Source: Nostoc sp. HK-01
GTDB taxonomy: Bacteria > Cyanobacteriota > Cyanobacteriia > Cyanobacteriales > Nostocaceae
Assembly: GCA_003990705.1 (NCBI GenBank)
Contig: AP018318.1
Span: forward strand, 744,001 to 808,000
DNA length: 64,000 nucleotides
Direction: 5' to 3'
Under the pieces are notes generated by a model, which was given only the letters and a program-made list of their open reading frames with translations, searched no databases and was not told the DNA's origin. A program made the translations under genes and the position numbers. Each line of letters starts with the position of its first letter. Within the stretch, counting starts at the first letter, position 1. This document shows positions 25,646 to 35,062 of this stretch, piece after piece.

Positions 25646-25731
25646 ATCATTTAATTAGATTGGTTGAGAAACTGCCTGATAACAGGATCTAGAGATTATG
25701 TTCTACTGAAAGTAACCAAAGAAAGCCACAT

Positions 25732-26244
25732 CTAAAAACGATAGCCTAATCCTGCTTGGAAGCTAACGGCATCAGCATCACTGTTTTTGTAAGCATCAAT
25801 GCCCCATTTAGCATCACCATAGGCGATGATGTTTTTGCTAACTTCAGATTCTACGCCCAAAGTCACTACAGGTGCATTGCGATTACCTAAAGGGGTGTTG
25901 TGACCTTCATTAGTCAAAAACGAATAACCACCACCCAAGTAAACGTTAGTGTTTTTGGCAATGGGCGCATCATAAGTCACTATAGGCATTAGAGACGTTG
26001 TATCACCACCAAACAAAACGGCTCCCCGCAGTGATACAGGCGCATTAGGTACGGCGTAACGTCCTTGTACGTTACCACCAAATTGAGCATCATCGTTTCT
26101 TTGTCCGCCACTAGTAGCACCTGCTGCAATCCCTGCGCCGATATAGCTACCGTTAGTACCAGTGGTTTGAGCAGCAGCAATTCCAGCTGAGAAGACAATA
26201 GAAGCAACTACAAGAGCAGAAGTAGTTAAAGTTCTGAGTTTCAT
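25732..26244 (-). CDS. Small outer-membrane beta-barrel protein
   Basis: A signal peptide (MKLRTLTTSALVVASIVFSAG, cut near AAAQ) precedes a protein of alternating hydrophobic residues forming about eight short strands (GSYIGAGIAAGA, ISLRGAVLF-type, TNVYLGGGYSFL, APVVTLGVESEV, IIAYGDAKWGI, VSFQAGLGYRF), and the last residue is Phe, the usual end of an outer-membrane barrel. The ATG at 26244 has GGAGAG seven bases upstream and is preferred over a start 33 bp earlier. Similar to small OmpA/OmpW-like barrels; function unknown. Confidence 0.8.
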   Translation of the reverse strand: MKLRTLTTSALVVASIVFSAGIAAAQTTGTNGSYIGAGIAAGATSGGQRNDDAQFGGNVQGRYAVPNAPVSLRGAVLFGGDTTSLMPIVTYDAPIAKNTNVYLGGGYSFLTNEGHNTPLGNRNAPVVTLGVESEVSKNIIAYGDAKWGIDAYKNSDADAVSFQAGLGYRF

Positions 26245-26311
26245 AAGTTTCTCTCCACTAGAGTTGAGTGCAATCAATGCTCTCTACTACTAGAGTCGCT
26301 TTTTTAACCAG

Positions 26312-26372
26312 TTTCACCCTCCTGCACTCAGGTAGCCGAGTGGGTGAAAAGTCCTTCACCCAATTGGGTGAA
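26312..26372. promoter_or_regulatory. Four GGGTGAA/TTCACCC elements upstream of the barrel gene
   Basis: Copies lie at 26313-26319 (TTCACCC), 26342-26348 (GGGTGAA), 26355-26361 (TTCACCC) and 26366-26372 (GGGTGAA); the last two form the 18-bp palindrome TTCACCCAATTGGGTGAA. The array is 68-128 bp upstream of ATG 26244 and just past the murJ stop. It may be an operator for the barrel gene or a murJ terminator hairpin. Confidence 0.6.
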
Positions 26373-26399
26373 CTAGAGAAACAACTTAGATCCTCAAAG

Positions 26400-28004
26400 T
26401 TATTTTTTTAAGAAACGCTGACGCATACGGATCACAAAAGTATTTACTTCTGGGATTTTCAGGAGTGAAGCGATCGCAGCAAACACAACTAAACCCACTA
26501 AACCAGCAATTGATAACTCTATTAACTGAATAACTAAACCTTTTGTACCTAATAATTGCTGACAACCAAACAAAGTCCCATAGCTGGCTATTCCAGCCAC
26601 AACACTACCCCCAGCCAAACCGGAAATTGGCAAACTCCATTCTCGCCAAGGTAAACCGTTAAGCTTGCGGTCTAGTAACCATAACAGCATTAACATCGAA
26701 CTGCAATTAACACCAACAGTTGCTAATACTAAACCTGGTGCGCCAAAGGGTTTTACAAAAAAATAATCAAGTACAATATTCAACACAATGTTAAAAACGC
26801 TGATGCGAAATGGTGTCTGTCCATCTCCCAAGGCGTAAAATACCCGCACTAACACATCACGCCCCAAGTAAACAAACATCCCCATACCATAAGCCACCAA
26901 TAACGAAGAAACTAACTGTGTAGCATCTTGCTTAAAAGCGCCGCGCTCATATACTATCTGCACAATTGGTACAGATAACACCACCATTAAAGCCCCCAGT
27001 GGTAGCATCGTGCAGGCTGTGAGTAATAAACCTTGACGAATGCGTAATTTTAAATCAGGCCAATTGTCTGGTTCCGCTAGTTTGGCGAAAATTGGCAATA
27101 AAGGTAACAAAATAATATTAGAGATAATCCCTAAAGGTGTTTGAACTAGCAAATTAGCATAGTTAAAACCAGCCGCAGCACCAGGGATCGGACTGGCAAA
27201 ATAAAGGTCAGTAGCAACATTAATTGGCATCATCCCTGAAGAAATTGTTGCCGGAGTCATGATTTTAATCACTTCTTGAACAGCAGGAGTTTTAAAATCA
27301 AACCGTAATCGCAGTGTCCCCAGTCCTAACCGCCACTGCACAATTAACTGCACTACCCACTGAAGAATCGCCCCCGCTAAAGTTCCCCAAGCTAAAACCA
27401 TTCCACCTATAAAGGCGTATTCTGGCAGAATAATGTTCTTACCTAGTTGCAAAGTTAAAATACCAATACCTGCAACTACGGTGATGCTGGATAATAAAGG
27501 GCTAATAGAGAGTAACCAATATTGATTGGCAGCATTGAGAGTACCAAAGCCAATGCCAATCAAACCGGAAAATAACGCCATCGGGGCCATGATTTGCAGT
27601 TGTTGAATGGCGATCGCGCGTGTCGTCTCTGACAAACCATGACCGACAATATCAACAATCGTATCTGCTAAGAAAACCTGGGCAACAGTTACCAATAAAA
27701 GTATGCCACCCACTAACGTTGTGACTGTTTCCACCAAAGGGGCTGCGTCTTGTTGCTTGCGTTTGGCTAAAACACTCACAACAGCACTATGTAACGGCCC
27801 ATTCACACCACCCAGTAATATTAATAAAAATCCAGGAATAATATAGGCATAGCTATAAGCGGTAGCAGCTGCACCAACACCAAAAGCGGCAGCGATCGCT
27901 TGCTGCCGCACCAAACCAAATACTTTACTAATTAATGTGGCTGCGGCAACAATGCCAGCAATCCCAGCAAAAGAACGAGAAGATTTTTGTTCTTGATTAG
28001 TCAC
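26400..28004 (-). CDS. murJ: Lipid II flippase MurJ (MviN)
   Basis: The protein (534 residues) has about 14 membrane segments and the MurJ start FAGIAGIVAAATLISKVFGLVRQ, where the Arg of the conserved central cavity is seen, plus the GALMVVLSVPIVQIVYERGAF and FYALGDGQTPFRISVFNIVLN blocks. MurJ moves lipid-linked peptidoglycan precursor across the inner membrane. A GTG start at 28004 begins a short Gln/Lys/Ser leader. It stands alone on the minus strand between the pentapeptide gene and the barrel gene. Confidence 0.95.
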   Translation of the reverse strand: MTNQEQKSSRSFAGIAGIVAAATLISKVFGLVRQQAIAAAFGVGAAATAYSYAYIIPGFLLILLGGVNGPLHSAVVSVLAKRKQQDAAPLVETVTTLVGGILLLVTVAQVFLADTIVDIVGHGLSETTRAIAIQQLQIMAPMALFSGLIGIGFGTLNAANQYWLLSISPLLSSITVVAGIGILTLQLGKNIILPEYAFIGGMVLAWGTLAGAILQWVVQLIVQWRLGLGTLRLRFDFKTPAVQEVIKIMTPATISSGMMPINVATDLYFASPIPGAAAGFNYANLLVQTPLGIISNIILLPLLPIFAKLAEPDNWPDLKLRIRQGLLLTACTMLPLGALMVVLSVPIVQIVYERGAFKQDATQLVSSLLVAYGMGMFVYLGRDVLVRVFYALGDGQTPFRISVFNIVLNIVLDYFFVKPFGAPGLVLATVGVNCSSMLMLLWLLDRKLNGLPWREWSLPISGLAGGSVVAGIASYGTLFGCQQLLGTKGLVIQLIELSIAGLVGLVVFAAIASLLKIPEVNTFVIRMRQRFLKK

Positions 28005-28118
28005 GAATAATACCTGACAAGTCTGAAGACGGATGAAATTTCTAGGCTAAAAGCTGAAATCCCAAAAATAAATATTTAATTAATATATTTCATACTTCAA
28101 ACTTTACTCTTCATTCTT

Positions 28119-28625
28119 TTATTTACAACCCAAACTCTCCCTAGTTACCACACCTGTAACTGGATTTACCCCATCAGCCCTTTCACACAGCAGTGAAACT
28201 TGATAGCGGTCAATTAAAGCATCTGTAAAATCCGCACCTGTAATATCAGCATCGTAAAGGCGGCTACGAGTTAAAGTAGCTTCGGTAAAATTAGCATTTT
28301 TTAAATTAGCACCATCTAAAGTCACACGGTCTACTAAAGCACCTGTTAAGTTAGCGCCTTCTAAATTAGCCTTTAATAAAACACCCTTAGTAAAAATGGC
28401 GTTTGTTAAATTTGCTCCTTGGAAGTTTGTACCCCGCATTTCCGCTGCCACAAAAGTTACACCTACTAAATCGGCATTGGCAAAGTCGCGGTTTTCTAAA
28501 TTGGCATTGCTGTAGTTAATTGTATTAATTTGTGCAAAAGCTGGTAGTGGGCTAAGTATTACCCACAAACCAGCTAAAAGCAGAATCATAATTAAACTTA
28601 ATAATTTCTGCCAAATCTTTTGCAT
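28119..28625 (-). CDS. Second exported pentapeptide-repeat protein
   Basis: The protein of 168 residues has a signal peptide ([18 protein letters not shown], cut near AFAQ), about 19 pentapeptide repeats (residues 38-140; [15 protein letters not shown]), and the tail [14 protein letters not shown]...L-x-C with cysteines at about 147 and 167. The same spacing of 20 is found in the protein at 524-1033, so the two are paralogues and the cysteines are likely a lumenal/periplasmic disulfide. An 87-bp tandem repeat covers its first codons and leader. Function unknown. Confidence 0.85.
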   Translation of the reverse strand: MQKIWQKLLSLIMILLLAGLWVILSPLPAFAQINTINYSNANLENRDFANADLVGVTFVAAEMRGTNFQGANLTNAIFTKGVLLKANLEGANLTGALVDRVTLDGANLKNANFTEATLTRSRLYDADITGADFTDALIDRYQVSLLCERADGVNPVTGVVTRESLGCK

Positions 28626-28815
28626 AACTTTAAGTACCTCATTAGTGAGTTATGAGTAATAGATCAAGTTTGATTATTTCAAACTTAATAATTTCTGCCA
28701 AATCTTTTGCATAACTTTACTAACTTCACTAGTGAGTTATGAGGAAGAGGTTAACTTTGATTGTGTCAAACTTAATAATCTCAGCTAAATCTTTTTCATA
28801 GCTTTATAGTCAAGA
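28594..28815. repeat. 87-bp tandem repeat (2 full plus 1 partial copy) over a gene start
   Basis: Copies begin at 28594, 28681 and 28768, exactly 87 bp apart. Copy 1 includes the start codon and first 11 codons of the pentapeptide gene; copy 2 still reads ATG CAA AAG ... and would encode [12 protein letters not shown] before a stop; copy 3 is diverged (MKKI then stop). The gene thus appears to have duplicated its own start region upstream. Confidence 0.85.
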
Positions 28816-28900
28816 GTCAATAGTTCATAGTCAAGAGTGAGTCTCAGAAGCAGGCTAACAAGTAATTAATAACTAAAAACAATTGACTAATGACTACTAA

Positions 28901-30430
28901 TTATTTCCAATCTTTACCAATCCGAATTGTGATATCAGATTCCAAATCTCCAGATGTTGAGACTTCAATTTGACCTAAACCTAAGACTTTTTGTAAGTCA
29001 ATTCCTGGCTGTCGGCTACCTCTTTGGACAATAATCTGAGTTTGGCGTTGGCTATCTGGCCAATCTGATACTGTGTAAATATTTTTAAACCCTTTCTCTT
29101 TCAGATAAGCAATAACTTTTTCGGTTACTTGTGGTTGATTAGAGGCATTTTGAATAGCAATTTTGAGGTTAGAAACCGGACGTGTATCTGGTTTGAGGCC
29201 AGGTACATCTACCCCAACATAATTATTCAGTAGATTCTGTTGTCCAGTCATATTCAGCCAATAGCTATTAGGGTCTTTACTGAAACGGCTGAAAGTACCA
29301 GGTACAGTGGTCATTTGGAAATTATCCCGATCTACATTTACGGAGAAATTCACCAAAGCCATCATTTCTTCTATTTTTAAGTTGGTATCAAAATACTTCC
29401 GCATAATGCGGGTTAATTGAGGCAATTTCGGTACGACAGTAGGACTATTTAGGCGTTGAATTAATGCCGCCATGAGTGCTTGTTGTCGCTGTACCCTCGG
29501 TAAATCCCCTAGCCCATCTTCCCGGAAACGAGCAAACTGTTCTGCTTGTTCGCCGTTGAGAGTTTGCCAGCCACTCACTAGATTAATGTTCAATTGACTG
29601 GTACTATCATGATATTCCATTGCTTTAGGTACAAATACTTCGATCCCACCCAATTGATCAACTAATTGCCTTAAGCCACTGGTAGAAATCCGAATGTAAC
29701 GGTCAATCGGTGCATTGTTTAAAGTCCGGCTGACTACTCGCGCAGCTAAGACAGGCCCGCCTTGGGGATTAGCGTCTGATAGCTTGGTTAAACCTTTTTC
29801 TGGAATCGCTATCATCGTATCTCTGGGAACGGAAAGCACACGAATGGATTTATCACTGGGGTTGAGCCGGACTAAAAGCATGGTGTCGCTTTTCCCTGCA
29901 AAACTTTCAGGTGAGCCATCTACCGCCCCGTTGACTGGCTCAATCCCCATAATCAAAATATTCATGGGGCGTGATAGCTGATATTGGGAAATTTTGCTCC
30001 ATAATTCCCCAGGTAAAGGCACTTTTTGCTCTTCTTTACCAGCAAAACCCAGTTCCTCATCGCTTTTATCCAAATTACTCCATAAAGGAGTCCAGAGCGC
30101 CAAAGTTGAGACTAACAGCCCTGAGAGAATCACACCCATCACCACTGTCAATATCCACAGTAGCCAGCGGGGCATACTTAAACCCAATCTATCGTACAGT
30201 TCGTTGGGAATGGCACTGACTGACTCGACCACACTGCGAGTGGTACTGGCTGAAGCTGCTTGAGATGTAGTGTCTGAGTCTGAATCTGCTACTGTTTGCA
30301 GCGCTCCATGAGTTTCTACCCGTTGGATTTGACCAGGTTTACTCTCTAAGTCTAAATTCGGTATTTGCTGAGACTTAACTTGATTCTCAGATAATTGAAC
30401 TTCTCTAATCACAATTTTCTCCCCACTCAA
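28901..30430 (-). CDS. LytR-CpsA-Psr (LCP) family cell-wall ligase
   Basis: A long charged N-terminal cytoplasmic region of about 90 residues, one membrane segment (WILTVVMGVILSGLLVSTLAL) and the LCP domain: MNILIMGIEPVNG, SDTMLLVRLNPSDKSI, VLSVPRDT, LVDQLGGIEVFVPKAM, LNGEQAEQFARFRED, PRVQRQQ. These carry the Arg and Asp residues that bind the polyprenyl pyrophosphate and magnesium. The C-terminal LytR_C domain (LKIAIQNASNQPQVTEKV) follows. LCP enzymes transfer glycopolymers from lipid carriers to peptidoglycan. It is divergent from the mannose-1-phosphate guanylyltransferase gene (88 bp apart), matching a role in surface polysaccharide. Confidence 0.93.
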   Translation of the reverse strand: MSGEKIVIREVQLSENQVKSQQIPNLDLESKPGQIQRVETHGALQTVADSDSDTTSQAASASTTRSVVESVSAIPNELYDRLGLSMPRWLLWILTVVMGVILSGLLVSTLALWTPLWSNLDKSDEELGFAGKEEQKVPLPGELWSKISQYQLSRPMNILIMGIEPVNGAVDGSPESFAGKSDTMLLVRLNPSDKSIRVLSVPRDTMIAIPEKGLTKLSDANPQGGPVLAARVVSRTLNNAPIDRYIRISTSGLRQLVDQLGGIEVFVPKAMEYHDSTSQLNINLVSGWQTLNGEQAEQFARFREDGLGDLPRVQRQQALMAALIQRLNSPTVVPKLPQLTRIMRKYFDTNLKIEEMMALVNFSVNVDRDNFQMTTVPGTFSRFSKDPNSYWLNMTGQQNLLNNYVGVDVPGLKPDTRPVSNLKIAIQNASNQPQVTEKVIAYLKEKGFKNIYTVSDWPDSQRQTQIIVQRGSRQPGIDLQKVLGLGQIEVSTSGDLESDITIRIGKDWK

Positions 30431-30517
30431 CCACTTCCATAAAAGTTATGTTAATGCAAGCTACAAATATTGCCAGAGTAAAAGCTCACTGTACACTTGT
30501 AGTGTTCTTGCGTAGGT

Positions 30518-31594
30518 GTGTATGACAACATGAATAGTTCCTTGTTCCCCGTCATCCTCGCTGGTGGCAAAGGTGAGCGTTTTTGGCCTCTGAGTCGTAA
30601 AGACCGTCCTAAACAATTTTTAAGCCTAGATGGCAGTTCTAGAAGTTTACTGCAAGCAACCGCTGATCGGTTGCTCCCATTGACAGACGGGTGGGATTCG
30701 TTATGGGTGATTACTTCCAGCCAGATAGCTGAAGGTGTCCGCCAGCAGTTACCCGAACTGCCATCGCCAAACTTACTAATTGAGGTAGAAGGAAGGGATA
30801 CTGCCGCCGCTGTTGCTTGGACAAGTTTAGAAATTAAAAAGCGTTATGGAGAAGACGCTATCATCGGCTTTTTTCCGGCTGACCATTGGATAGCTGACCA
30901 AAAGGCGTTTACAGACACATTAAAGGCTGCTACTCAATTAGCAACAAGCACCAAAGCGATTGTTACTTTAGGAATTAAGCCCACTTTTCCATCAACTGGT
31001 TACGGCTACATTGAACAAGGTGAACAGATTGGTAGCTTTAATGAGTTGCCAGCTTATCATGTCAACCGCTTTACTGAAAAGCCCAACCGTGAATTAGCAG
31101 AAACTTTTTTATCTACGGGACGTTTTAGCTGGAATAGTGGAATGTTCGTCTTTCGGGCTGGAGTTGTTCTGGAAGAACTATACACCCATGCTCCAGAAAT
31201 TATTAAACCCCTAGAACAATACGGCCCTGAAATTTACCCTGATTTACCTAAAAAGAGTATAGACTATGCACTCATGGAAAAAACCAATTTAGCATACGTC
31301 CTCCCGGTTGATTTTGGTTGGGATGATTTAGGAGATTGGAATGCGATTGAACGTTTGTTAAAAAAAGAAGAGACTCCCAATGTAGAATTAGCTACCCATA
31401 TAGGTTTAGATACGCAAGGAGCGATTGTTTATGCTACTAATCCAGAGGATGTAATTGTTACTATTGGTTTAGAGGATGTGGTGATTGTGCGCGATCGCAA
31501 TGTTACCCTCATCGTTAATAAAGAACGCACCCAAGAAATTAAGCAGGTTCTCAAAATCCTGCAAGATGACCCTCGCTTTACAAACCTACTGTAA
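30518..31594 (+). CDS. Mannose-1-phosphate guanylyltransferase
   Basis: The nucleotidyltransferase signature is ILAGGKGERFWPLSRKDRPKQF, with WVITSS, FFPADHWI, VTLGIKPTFPSTGYGYIE, FTEKPN and SWNSGMFVF. It makes GDP-mannose from GTP and mannose-1-phosphate for polysaccharides and lipid glycans. Its 358 residues comprise only the guanylyltransferase domain (no fused isomerase). The start may be GTG 30518 or ATG 30530; the two differ by four residues. Divergent from the LCP gene. Confidence 0.93.
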   Translation: MYDNMNSSLFPVILAGGKGERFWPLSRKDRPKQFLSLDGSSRSLLQATADRLLPLTDGWDSLWVITSSQIAEGVRQQLPELPSPNLLIEVEGRDTAAAVAWTSLEIKKRYGEDAIIGFFPADHWIADQKAFTDTLKAATQLATSTKAIVTLGIKPTFPSTGYGYIEQGEQIGSFNELPAYHVNRFTEKPNRELAETFLSTGRFSWNSGMFVFRAGVVLEELYTHAPEIIKPLEQYGPEIYPDLPKKSIDYALMEKTNLAYVLPVDFGWDDLGDWNAIERLLKKEETPNVELATHIGLDTQGAIVYATNPEDVIVTIGLEDVVIVRDRNVTLIVNKERTQEIKQVLKILQDDPRFTNLL

Positions 31595-31678
31595 TTTTCA
31601 AAGTTAAAACCCTTGACAGAGGCTTAAAAGCTAGTTTTTTTATTATAACTTGACTGTCTGTTGTTTTTACTGACAGTT

Positions 31679-31963
31679 ATGAATACTCTTAGCTTTGAGC
31701 CTCTGGCCAAGACAATGGCGATTAATTCTATTACTGCTTATCAAAAATACATTTCTCCGGTGAAAGGCTTTGCTTGTCCTCATCGGCAATTACATGGTGG
31801 AGAATCTTGTTCTACTTACATTAAAAGAATATTAAGTGAGCAAAGCTTGAGAGAAGTTGTAAAATCATCCCAAAAAAGATTTCAAGACTGTGCTTTTGCC
31901 AGTAAAACCCTAACTAAAACTAGCTCTGGCTGTATTGTAATTCCCTGTTGTCTACCCCTTTAA
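31679..31963 (+). CDS. yidD: YidD membrane protein insertion factor
   Basis: The small protein shows the YidD pattern: AINSITAYQKYISPVKGFACPHR with two conserved Cys (FACPH and ESCSTY), and a CCL-type end. YidD lies near the Sec/YidC site and aids insertion of membrane proteins. ATG 31679 is chosen over an upstream codon at 31661. It is followed after 31 bp by the ABC1 kinase gene on the same strand. Confidence 0.9.
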   Translation: MNTLSFEPLAKTMAINSITAYQKYISPVKGFACPHRQLHGGESCSTYIKRILSEQSLREVVKSSQKRFQDCAFASKTLTKTSSGCIVIPCCLPL

Positions 31964-31994
31964 CTTCTCTGCGTTTTTGCAGTTGTTTACCACA

Positions 31995-33641
31995 ATGTTC
32001 CTAACTCAAACTGTTCCTCGTCAACGAGAAATTATTGAAGTAGTGTTTCGTAATGGCTGGGATTATATGCGAAGGCTACTGACTGGTGGCAAAACTGATG
32101 AACCCCAGCTACCTACCCCAGCGGTGCTAAAAAATATTTTGGTAAATTTGGGGCCTGTTTATATCAAGCTTGGTCAGTTGTTATCTACTCGTCCAGATTT
32201 ACTCAGCGCCGCCTATATTGAGGAACTGTCAACACTGCAAGACGAAGTACCACCAGTTGCTTGGTCAGAAATAGAAGTACTCATCCGCAAACAGCTAAAA
32301 AGTCCCCTAGAAGAAGTTTTTCAAAAGGTAAATCCTGTACCAGTCGCGGCGGGATCAATTGCTCAAACTCATCGCGCTACACTAGCCGATGGACGGGAAG
32401 TCGCTTTAAAAGTGCAGCGTCCCGGAATTGATGTCACCATTGCTCAAGATATTGCTTTAATTCAGGGGATCGCTGATTTAGTCGCCCGAACTGACTTTGG
32501 GCAAACTTACGAAATTAAATCTATTGCGGAAGAATTTACTAAAGCTTTAGAGGCTGAGTTAGATTTTACGCGAGAAGCAGGCTTTACAGACCAATTACGA
32601 AAGAATTTAGCGAAAGGCAGCTGGTTTGACCCAAAACAAATTGTAGTAGCGGAAATTTACTGGCATCTCACATCAGAGAAATTGTTAGTGATGGAGTGGT
32701 TAGATGGTGTGCCTTTACTGTCAGCAAAGTTGACCAGTGACAATAATAGTAAAGATATTGCTACCCAACGTAAAGATATTACTACCTTACTATTTCGAGC
32801 ATTTTTCCAGCAGTTATATCTGGATGGTTTTTTTCATGCTGATCCCCATCCCGGAAATTTATTTTATCTGCACGATGGTCGGGTAGCAATTTTAGATTGT
32901 GGGATGGTAGGCAGACTTGATCCCCGCACACAGCAGATTTTAACAGAAATGTTATTGGCGATCGTCGATTTAGATGCGGGAAGATGCGCTCAGTTGACTT
33001 TACAATTAGCCGATTCAGCACAACCAGTAATTGTGGCGCGACTGGAAAATGATTACGATCGCATGTTGCGGAAATATCACAATGTCAGCTTGACAGAAAT
33101 GAATTTTAGTCAAGTGATTTATGAAATTTTACAAGTCGCCCGCAACAATAAAATTAGATTGCCGAGCAATATGGGCTTATATGCCAAAACCCTAGCTAAC
33201 TTAGAAGGTGTAGCCCGCGCTTTTAATCCGGAGATCAATCTGTTTGATGAAGTCAAGCCGTTAATGACGGATTTGTTTCGCCGCCAATTAGTCGGGGAAA
33301 ATCCGGTGCGATCGCTTTTGCGTACCGCCCTTGACCTCAAAAGTTTATCATTACAATCACCCCGACAAGTTGAACTTTTACTCGACCGTGTAACATCAGA
33401 AACATTACGTTGGAATCTCTCACTACATGGCTTGGATGGTGTGCGGCGCACAATGGATGATGCAGCCAATCGCCTCTCTTTCAGTATTTTGGTAGGTTCA
33501 CTGATTATGGGGGCAGCAATTATTTCCACAAAAGCTCAGACACCGCAACTATCTGTTTTAAGTAGTGTGTTATTTGCCGCTGCTAGTTTATTAGGATTGT
33601 GGTTGATTATCAGTATTTTGCGATCGGGTCGTTTACGTTAG
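31995..33641 (+). CDS. ABC1/AarF/UbiB-family atypical kinase
   Basis: The kinase fold is recognisable: LGPVYIKLGQLLSTRPDLLS (KxGQ motif), VAAGSIAQTHRATL (Ala-rich loop in place of the Gly loop), VALKVQRPG (ATP Lys), FFHADPHPGNLF (catalytic loop) and ILDCGMVGRL (DFG replaced by DCG). Two hydrophobic segments lie near the C-terminus (SFSILVGSLIMGAAI, LLGLWLIISIL). In cyanobacteria and chloroplasts ABC1K proteins act on quinone/tocopherol and lipid metabolism. The start at 31995 (MFLTQTVPRQREII) is the likely one. Confidence 0.92.
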   Translation: MFLTQTVPRQREIIEVVFRNGWDYMRRLLTGGKTDEPQLPTPAVLKNILVNLGPVYIKLGQLLSTRPDLLSAAYIEELSTLQDEVPPVAWSEIEVLIRKQLKSPLEEVFQKVNPVPVAAGSIAQTHRATLADGREVALKVQRPGIDVTIAQDIALIQGIADLVARTDFGQTYEIKSIAEEFTKALEAELDFTREAGFTDQLRKNLAKGSWFDPKQIVVAEIYWHLTSEKLLVMEWLDGVPLLSAKLTSDNNSKDIATQRKDITTLLFRAFFQQLYLDGFFHADPHPGNLFYLHDGRVAILDCGMVGRLDPRTQQILTEMLLAIVDLDAGRCAQLTLQLADSAQPVIVARLENDYDRMLRKYHNVSLTEMNFSQVIYEILQVARNNKIRLPSNMGLYAKTLANLEGVARAFNPEINLFDEVKPLMTDLFRRQLVGENPVRSLLRTALDLKSLSLQSPRQVELLLDRVTSETLRWNLSLHGLDGVRRTMDDAANRLSFSILVGSLIMGAAIISTKAQTPQLSVLSSVLFAAASLLGLWLIISILRSGRLR

Positions 33642-33994
33642 ACCGGGTTATTTTACCTTGACTTTACTACTCTCATGGATAATACTGATCACTAAAAAAT
33701 CCATAATTTAATAATTTAAAACAGCCGATGGACACAGACGTAGACGCGTAAGCGGCTTGCCGCAGGCTACGCTGATAATTTATTTAGATATATAGCCAAA
33801 ACCCTATCGATTCAAGACATTTTGCGAGCGTGAATATCAGGCTCAGTCATACTTTAACTTCTGTAGAACGCATAATTTGATGTTGAAAATACAGGTAGGA
33901 TATGTTAGCGATAGCCTAACACATCTACCGCAAAGCTTTTGGTGCGTTACGGCTTACGCCTAACAATACCCTTAAAGGTTTTAAGATAAATTTT
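33642..33994. repeat. REP-like intergenic region before the ABC exporter
   Basis: The gap holds palindromic repeats found widely in this kind of genome: GCGTAAGCGGCTTGCCGCAG with TACGC (33746-33772, containing GCGG/CCGC arms) and a GGTGCGTTACGGCTTACGCC element at 33939-33961. No coding frame. They are likely mobile-like REP elements and make a local start codon choice for the ABC gene safe at ATG 33995. Confidence 0.65.
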
Positions 33995-34975
33995 ATGCCG
34001 CATATTTTTGTTGACAATCTCAGTAAATCTTATCCGGTGGCGATTAAAGAACCAGGTATCGCTGGGACAATTACCCACTTTTTCCGCCGCACCTACCGTT
34101 CAATTCAAGCTGTAGACAATGTTTCCTTTGAGATTGCTCCTGGCGAAGTAGTAGGGTTTTTAGGGCCAAATGGTGCTGGAAAAACTACCACACTCAAAAT
34201 GCTCACTGGTCTAATTCATCCTACTAGTGGAACAGTCAGAGTAGCTGGACACGTCCCATTTCTGCGCCAAGAAGCATTTTTGCAAAAAATTACCTTGGTG
34301 ATGGGACAAAAGCAGCAGTTAATCTGGGACTTACCAACCATAGATTCTTTAAAAATTAACGCTGCTGTATACAACATCTCAGATCAGGAATTTTCCTACA
34401 GATTAAGAGAATTAACAGAGATGTTGAGCCTCCAAGGTAAGCTGACTCAACCAGTACGCAAGTTATCTTTAGGTGAACGGATGAAAGCAGAATTGTTAGC
34501 TGCACTTTTACACCGTCCCCAAGTATTATTTCTCGATGAACCAACTCTAGGCTTAGATGTAAATGCTCAGGTAGCAGTGCGCGACTTTCTGCGCGACTAC
34601 AATCAGCGTTATCAGGCCACAGTATTATTAACTAGTCACTACATGGCTGATATTACTGCTTTATGCCAACGAGTTTTGTTAATTCACCAAGGAAAGCTGA
34701 TGTATGACGGTAGTTTAGATGGATTATTAGAACGCTTCGCACCATATCGAGAAGTTCATGTAGAGTTAGCCCAACCTTTATCTAGAGAAAAACTCAAGTT
34801 TTATGGGGATGTGCAATTTTTAGATGGGCGAGCCGTATGTTTTATGGTGGAGCAAGAAGCTCTCACCCGTACCGTATCTCAAATTTTGTCAGAGTTAGAA
34901 GTCATCGATTTAAAAGTAACAGAACCACCTATAGAAGAAGTAATCGGTAAAGTTTTTCAGGCGGGAGTTGTTTAG
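33995..34975 (+). CDS. ABC transporter ATP-binding protein (ABC-2 exporter type)
   Basis: Walker A is GPNGAGKTT, the signature LSLGERMKAE, Walker B VLFLDEPTLGLD, and the H-loop LLTSHYMAD. The N-terminal part has a leader of about 40 residues, and there is a 70-residue C-terminal extension (after YDGSLDGLLERF). This fits the COG4586 group (ABC-2 type). It is followed by the membrane gene at 35063 and both serve one exporter of unknown substrate. Confidence 0.93.
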   Translation: MPHIFVDNLSKSYPVAIKEPGIAGTITHFFRRTYRSIQAVDNVSFEIAPGEVVGFLGPNGAGKTTTLKMLTGLIHPTSGTVRVAGHVPFLRQEAFLQKITLVMGQKQQLIWDLPTIDSLKINAAVYNISDQEFSYRLRELTEMLSLQGKLTQPVRKLSLGERMKAELLAALLHRPQVLFLDEPTLGLDVNAQVAVRDFLRDYNQRYQATVLLTSHYMADITALCQRVLLIHQGKLMYDGSLDGLLERFAPYREVHVELAQPLSREKLKFYGDVQFLDGRAVCFMVEQEALTRTVSQILSELEVIDLKVTEPPIEEVIGKVFQAGVV

Positions 34976-35062
34976 TCAGTGCTGTTAGCGTAGCGGGGCG
35001 AAAGCCTGTACTGTGAAAAAGAAATAAAGCAACTTGGTTAACGAAAAACACACAAATGACAA

